From Pseudomonas gingeri (GTDB lineage Bacteria > Pseudomonadota > Gammaproteobacteria > Pseudomonadales > Pseudomonadaceae): 64,000 bases of DNA. This document shows, piece by piece, positions 60,496 through 64,000 of this stretch. The stretch lies in contig NZ_JACAQA010000028.1 in assembly GCF_013385425.1 (NCBI RefSeq), forward strand, positions 105,795 through 169,794. Reading direction: 5' to 3'. The notes below the pieces were generated by a model. It was not told the origin of the DNA. It ran no database searches and saw only the letters and a program-made list of their open reading frames with translations. The position numbers were made by a program, and so were the translations under genes. Position 1 is the stretch's first letter; each line of letters opens with the position of its first letter.

Positions 60496-62009
60496 TTTTC
60501 GGTCTCTTCATCCGACCGATCAGACACATCGATCCAGATGGTTTTGATTTCGGTGTATTGATCGTGAGCAAAAATCGATTTGTCCCGACCGCCGAACCCC
60601 GACGCCTTGTAGCCACCAAAAGGCGTGGACGCATCGCCCTCGCCAAAGCAGTTCACGGTGACGATTCCGGCGCGAATCTCTCGCGACAGTTTGATTGCGC
60701 GTCGCAGGCTGCCGGTGTAAACCGACGCGGCCAGGCCATAGACCGTGTCATTGGCCAGGGCAATCGCTTCGGCGATCGTGCTGAACGTGGTGACCGAAAG
60801 AATCGGGCCAAAGATCTCTTCCTGGAACAAGCGGCTCTGGCGATCGACACCGTCAATCACTGTCGGCTCGACAAAGGCACCCTCTTCAGTGCCGCCGCCG
60901 TACACAACCTCTAGTTTTCCAGCGGTGGCATGCTCGAGGTACGACTTCACTTTGGCGAAATGCTCGGGACTGACCAGTGCTCCGACACGGTTCTGCGGAT
61001 CAAGGGGATCGCCCATTTTCCATTCGCGGATGTAGGCCCCCATGCGCTGCAGCAGCTCATCCTTCACCGATACGTGGACAAGCAGACGCGAGGTCGCGGA
61101 ACAGTTCTCGCCCATGTTCCAGAACGCGCCGTTGACGACATGCTGGGCAACCAGATCCAGGTCTTGCGCATCGTCCATCACCACGGCCGGATTTTTCCCC
61201 CCGCACTCGAGGACGATACGTTTCAAATTCGAATCGGCCGCGTAATGCAGGAACCGCCGACCGGTGGCGGTCGAGCCAGTGAAGCTGACCATGTCGACGT
61301 CGTGATGCAAGCCAATGGGCTCGCCGACATCCTTGCCGGTACCCGTGACAATGTTGAGCACACCGGCGGGAACACCGGCCTCAAAAGCGAGCTGCGCGAC
61401 CCGCAATGTCGTCAGCGTGGTCTGCTCCGCGGGTTTGACGATAACCGAGCAACCCGCGGCCAGCGCCGGGCCGATTTTCCAGGCCAGCATCAACAGCGGG
61501 AAGTTCCAGGGCAGCACGCAGCCGACCACGCCAATCGGCTCGCGAACAACCAGGGTCAGTGCGTCATTGCCCACTGGAGCGGTGTTGTCATAAATCTTGT
61601 CGATCAACTCCGCGTGCCAGCGCAGGGTGTGAATCGTGTCCGGAACATCGACCAACTGACATTCACTGACGGGCTTGCCACTGTCGAGGCTCTCAAGCAC
61701 GGCGAGTTCGTGTTGATGGTGTTCAAGCAGATTGGCGAATTTCAGGAGAACGGCTTTTCGCTCCCGGGGAGAAATCGATCTCCAGCGCCCGTCCGCAAAT
61801 GCCTCTTTGGCGTTACTCACCGCATCATCGACATCTGCCGACGCGCAGGCGGCGACATTGGTCAGGCACTCACCGGTCGCCGGATTGGTCGTGGCGAACG
61901 TCTTGCCAGAAATCGCAGGTTTGAACGCGCCATTGATGAAGGCGTTGGCAGGGAACGAAATAGCCTTGGCGATGGCGGCATATTCGGCCTTGCTCAGAAG
62001 ATCACCCAT
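60492..62009 (-). CDS. NAD(P)-dependent aldehyde dehydrogenase
   Basis: A 505-residue enzyme with GGAG before ATG 62009. It has VVGCVLPWNFPLLMLAWKIGPAL (in the oxyanion region), Glu in ECGGKN (about 275) and catalytic Cys in MGENCSATSR (about 307). It resembles the PuuC/betaine-aldehyde-like group of amino-aldehyde dehydrogenases. Following the FAD oxidase, it should oxidise an aldehyde product. The alpha-ketoglutarate semialdehyde role of the hydroxyproline pathway is one option. Confidence 0.9.
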   Translation of the reverse strand: MGDLLSKAEYAAIAKAISFPANAFINGAFKPAISGKTFATTNPATGECLTNVAACASADVDDAVSNAKEAFADGRWRSISPRERKAVLLKFANLLEHHQHELAVLESLDSGKPVSECQLVDVPDTIHTLRWHAELIDKIYDNTAPVGNDALTLVVREPIGVVGCVLPWNFPLLMLAWKIGPALAAGCSVIVKPAEQTTLTTLRVAQLAFEAGVPAGVLNIVTGTGKDVGEPIGLHHDVDMVSFTGSTATGRRFLHYAADSNLKRIVLECGGKNPAVVMDDAQDLDLVAQHVVNGAFWNMGENCSATSRLLVHVSVKDELLQRMGAYIREWKMGDPLDPQNRVGALVSPEHFAKVKSYLEHATAGKLEVVYGGGTEEGAFVEPTVIDGVDRQSRLFQEEIFGPILSVTTFSTIAEAIALANDTVYGLAASVYTGSLRRAIKLSREIRAGIVTVNCFGEGDASTPFGGYKASGFGGRDKSIFAHDQYTEIKTIWIDVSDRSDEETEK

Positions 62010-62913
62010 GGCTGGCTCCTGAAGCGATGCTTGCTACGTTGCGTTTCAACTCGGCGATGACCGATTTAAGCTTTTGCTTTTCTTCTGTATCGAGAGGCTG
62101 AAGCGGCAAACGCACGTCACCGACGTTCAGCCCGTCAAGCTCGCAACCATACTTGATCGACTGCACGAACTTGCCGGCATCCAATGCATTCATCAGCGGC
62201 ATCATCGCCGACATGATCTGGCGGCCTTTGTCGAAGTCTTTCTCGATCACACAGGCTTGATAAAGTGCCACATGTTCCCTGGGCAGGAAGTTAGACCCGG
62301 CACACACCCAGCTTCTGGCGCCCCATGCAAAAAACTCCAGTGCTTGATCGTCCCACCCACAGGACATGGCAATCTGCGGGAATTTGCGCGCCAGCAGATG
62401 AACACGGCCCATGTCGCCGGAGCTTTCCTTGATCGCCACCACGTTTTTCGATTGGCTCACACGGGTGAGGTAATCTTCGTCCATCGACACGCACATGCGA
62501 CCGGGGTAGTTGTAAAGCATGATCGGCAAATCGGCGGCGCGATCGACAGTCAGTGCGTGTATCGCGTTTTCCTGAGAAGTCGGCAGCGCGTACGGCGGAG
62601 AAGTGACGAGAATGGCGTCTGCTTGGATGGCTTTGGCATCCTTCGCGTACTGAACCGCCTCTTCAGTGCGAATGGCCCCGGTACTAATGATCAGTTGCAC
62701 CCGCGTGCCGATGAGGTCTTTTGCGTAAGCGGCCAGCTCGGTGCGCTCTTCTGAAGTCTGCGCATAATATTCGCCAGTCGACCCGCCGATAATAATGCCG
62801 TGGACCTTCGCCTCGATCAGCGACTCCAAGACTTGCGAGTAGACACTCCAGTCTATTTCCCCATCCGGCTTGTAAGGCGTGATCGCTGGCGTATAAATAC
62901 CTTCAAATTTCAA
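62002..62913 (-). CDS. Dihydrodipicolinate synthase (DapA) family lyase
   Basis: A 303-residue TIM-barrel protein. The start is TTG 62913 (GGAG upstream), overlapping the GntR stop as TTGA. Schiff-base lysine lies in VVAIKESSGD (about 165), the partner tyrosine in MLYNYPGR (about 137) and the GSTGEYYAQTSEER segment near 44-57. Family members condense or cleave pyruvate-type keto acids, or deaminate pyrroline-hydroxycarboxylate in the hydroxyproline pathway. The latter fits the neighbours but needs the rest of that pathway to be intact. Confidence 0.9.
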   Translation of the reverse strand: MKFEGIYTPAITPYKPDGEIDWSVYSQVLESLIEAKVHGIIIGGSTGEYYAQTSEERTELAAYAKDLIGTRVQLIISTGAIRTEEAVQYAKDAKAIQADAILVTSPPYALPTSQENAIHALTVDRAADLPIMLYNYPGRMCVSMDEDYLTRVSQSKNVVAIKESSGDMGRVHLLARKFPQIAMSCGWDDQALEFFAWGARSWVCAGSNFLPREHVALYQACVIEKDFDKGRQIMSAMMPLMNALDAGKFVQSIKYGCELDGLNVGDVRLPLQPLDTEEKQKLKSVIAELKRNVASIASGASHG

Positions 62914-63623
62914 GACGATTTCTCCGGAAATGAATTGCGTGGAAGATCAACGAGCGCGTCCGCCTTGATGCCTTGCGGGGCGATAAAAATTTCCATGTTT
63001 TCTCGGGACAGCTCCCAATGTTCAAACACCAGATCAACGACGGCGCCTTCATCACGACGCTCAAGGGCCTCGATAAATAAATCATGGTGCCCCGCAGACA
63101 GCTCAAGACGTTCTTCCATGTCCTCGTTTTGAGGTCGGAAAAATGTATTGCCGATTCGCGAGTGATCAATGAGCAATCGTTCCAAACTGGGTTGGAGATA
63201 TTGGTTGCCGGCCATTTCGCCCATGATCGCGTGAAAACGATTGTTCTCGACGACCATGGCCAATGCCTCCCTTGACGTGGTGGCCAGGCGGAACCGGTGC
63301 TGGGTGTCCTTCAGATCAATCAGTTGACGCGGCTTGAAATTTTGCACCGCCAGGCGGCCGATGGCCGCATACATCATCGGTGCAACCAGGAAGAAATTAC
63401 GCAGGGTCGAGTGATTCATTGGAATCACCCGAGCACCGCGGTTTTCCCGAATATCGACATAACCTTCACCGGCCAAGCGGCGGAAGACTTCGCGGACGGG
63501 CGTTCGGGACAAGCCATAACGTTCGCTGAGAATGACTTCATCCAGCGCTTCGTCGGGATCCAGTTCCATTGTCAGAATTTGCCGTTTCAGGTCTTCGTAG
63601 AGACAAGTTTTGCCGTTTTTCAC
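62910..63623 (-). CDS. GntR-family regulator, FCD subfamily
   Basis: A 237-residue regulator starting at GTG 63623, preceded by a strong AGGAGGTC. The N-terminal winged helix (about 1-75) contains LSERYGLSRTPVREVFRRLAGEGYV. The C-terminal all-helical FCD ligand domain (about 90-225) has Asp/His residues that may hold a metal (NNRFHAIMGEMAGN). It is the first gene of the nine-gene operon and probably represses it, including itself, until the pathway substrate is present. Confidence 0.92.
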   Translation of the reverse strand: MKNGKTCLYEDLKRQILTMELDPDEALDEVILSERYGLSRTPVREVFRRLAGEGYVDIRENRGARVIPMNHSTLRNFFLVAPMMYAAIGRLAVQNFKPRQLIDLKDTQHRFRLATTSREALAMVVENNRFHAIMGEMAGNQYLQPSLERLLIDHSRIGNTFFRPQNEDMEERLELSAGHHDLFIEALERRDEGAVVDLVFEHWELSRENMEIFIAPQGIKADALVDLPRNSFPEKSS

Positions 63624-63719
63624 AAACGACCTCCTGAGGTAGTTTTGGGGTCAGGCGCGGCTGACCGATGAGTCGAGACTCGCATGGGTTTTAGAGGCGG
63701 TCAATAGATTGTATTTTTG

Positions 63720-63729
63720 TTGTATACAT
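63720..63729. promoter_or_regulatory. Candidate GntR (FCD) operator
   Basis: TTGTATACAT is one base off the TNGTNNACNA pattern of FCD-type GntR operators and nearly palindromic (TGTATACA). It lies 97 bases upstream of the GntR start. Confidence 0.4.
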
Positions 63730-63799
63730 AGAAAACACATAATAAATTTGTACTTTATAGAAACTTATCCTTTAAATTCATTAAGTTATAATAAACCTC

Positions 63800-63819
63800 A
63801 AAAAACGACAGCGTCGGTT
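63800..63819 (-). terminator. Short hairpin followed by six T, minus strand
   Basis: On the minus strand AACCGAC-GCT-GTCGTT forms a small stem with one bulge, followed by TTTTTT (bases 63805-63800). It lies about 40 bases after the stop of a minus-strand frame that enters from the right edge. Confidence 0.5.
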
Positions 63820-63856
63820 ACAGGAAAGGATCGAGTCGTTTTTGGAACGCTTTTTC

Positions 63857-64000
63857 CTAGACCATTCGATAATAGAGCTTATTGCCAAGCGCACTTTCGT
63901 GGAGCCGCGGTTGGCCCCATACGACACGCCAGGCAGCGTTTGCGACATGCCTTTGAACGCGCAAGGACCGCGCCCACCTGTCATCGCCAATGTAAAACTG
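63857..64000 (-). CDS. Possible C-terminus of an unidentified gene cut by the window edge
   Basis: A minus-strand frame is open from the window end to TAG at 63859-63857 and encodes 47 residues ending in LGNKLYYRMV. A terminator-like hairpin follows the stop at a suitable distance, which favours this frame over the one running to 63781. I do not recognise the product, and another frame across the same bases is also open. Confidence 0.25.
   Translation of the reverse strand, partial: QFYIGDDRWARSLRVQRHVANAAWRVVWGQPRLHESALGNKLYYRMV

Larger units (their letters stand above)
63624..63856. other. AT-rich promoter region of the module C operon
   Basis: About 230 bases of markedly AT-rich sequence upstream of the GntR gene. 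It must carry the operon promoter. Sites seen in it are listed separately. No gene is visible. Confidence 0.5.

Noticed and set aside
63781..63990. Minus-strand 69-residue open frame at the right edge.
   Set aside because: It runs through the terminator-like hairpin and AT-rich DNA. The frame ending at 63857 is the better of two weak options.
1..64000. CRISPR arrays, tRNA or rRNA genes, insertion sequences, prophage or integration sites.
   Set aside because: No regularly spaced repeats, cloverleaf-like sequence, transposase, integrase or phage genes were seen. The only dispersed-repeat candidate is the REP-like palindrome at 36269.

Overview
The window reads as an accessory catabolic region of a Pseudomonas chromosome, most likely from the fluorescens group. 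The evidence is the GC-rich codon use, OprB-type carbohydrate porins, a Pseudomonas-style REP palindrome at about 36.28 kb, and gene families typical of that genus. I see no rRNA, tRNA, CRISPR array, insertion sequence or prophage.

Layout. 0-11.3 kb holds unrelated short units: the end of a glycerophosphodiester phosphodiesterase, a cytochrome b561, a two-component system, and a flavin-redox operon (secreted DUF2271 protein, PepSY/flavodoxin/reductase fusion, ApbE FMN transferase). A gene-poor stretch follows, then an ECF sigma/membrane protein/ferredoxin operon whose sigma gene carries an in-frame amber codon. Module A (11.9-31.1 kb) is a long minus-strand operon: OprB porin, sugar-porter MFS, hydroxyquinol-type intradiol dioxygenase, a xylose-isomerase-like TIM barrel, two Gfo/Idh/MocA dehydrogenases, a ChvE/MmsAB-type sugar ABC transporter and a Dabb protein. 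A LysR gene lies on the same strand. A divergent operon encodes a degenerate dioxygenase paralogue, an NTF2-like protein and maleylacetate reductase. A LacI-controlled SDR/PhyH oxygenase/binding-protein operon ends the module. Module B (32.3-54.3 kb) is an inositol-type cluster: MFS, MmsA, LysR, OprB, IolE, IolD, aldehyde dehydrogenase, HpcH/HpaI aldolase, hydroxyacid dehydrogenase, RpiR regulator, ribose/inositol-type ABC transporter, IolG, SDR, LacI, and MocA/MocC-like genes. Module C (54.3-63.6 kb) is one nine-gene minus-strand operon: GntR, DapA-family lyase, aldehyde dehydrogenase, FAD amine oxidase, ProX/ProV/two ProW and a proline-racemase-family protein. It looks like a system for uptake and oxidation of a betaine or hydroxyproline-like compound.

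How the genes may work together. Modules A and B share paralogues of nearly every component, as if one cyclitol system had been duplicated and specialised. Module B has iolD, iolE, iolG and mmsA but no iolB or iolC. It has instead an aldolase, an aldehyde dehydrogenase and a hydroxyacid dehydrogenase, which suggests a route that does not use the IolC kinase. Module A joins cyclitol/sugar dehydrogenases and possible dehydratase folds to ring cleavage of hydroxyquinol, with no aromatic hydroxylase present. My main hypothesis is that a cyclitol or deoxycyclitol is oxidised, dehydrated to a trihydroxybenzene and ring-cleaved to maleylacetate. The main alternative is catabolism of a phenolic glycoside. 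Candidate operators (LysR boxes, GCAAT-N4-ATTGC, LacI-type repeats) tie these units into small regulons. All functional statements rest on reading motifs by eye; no database search was run.
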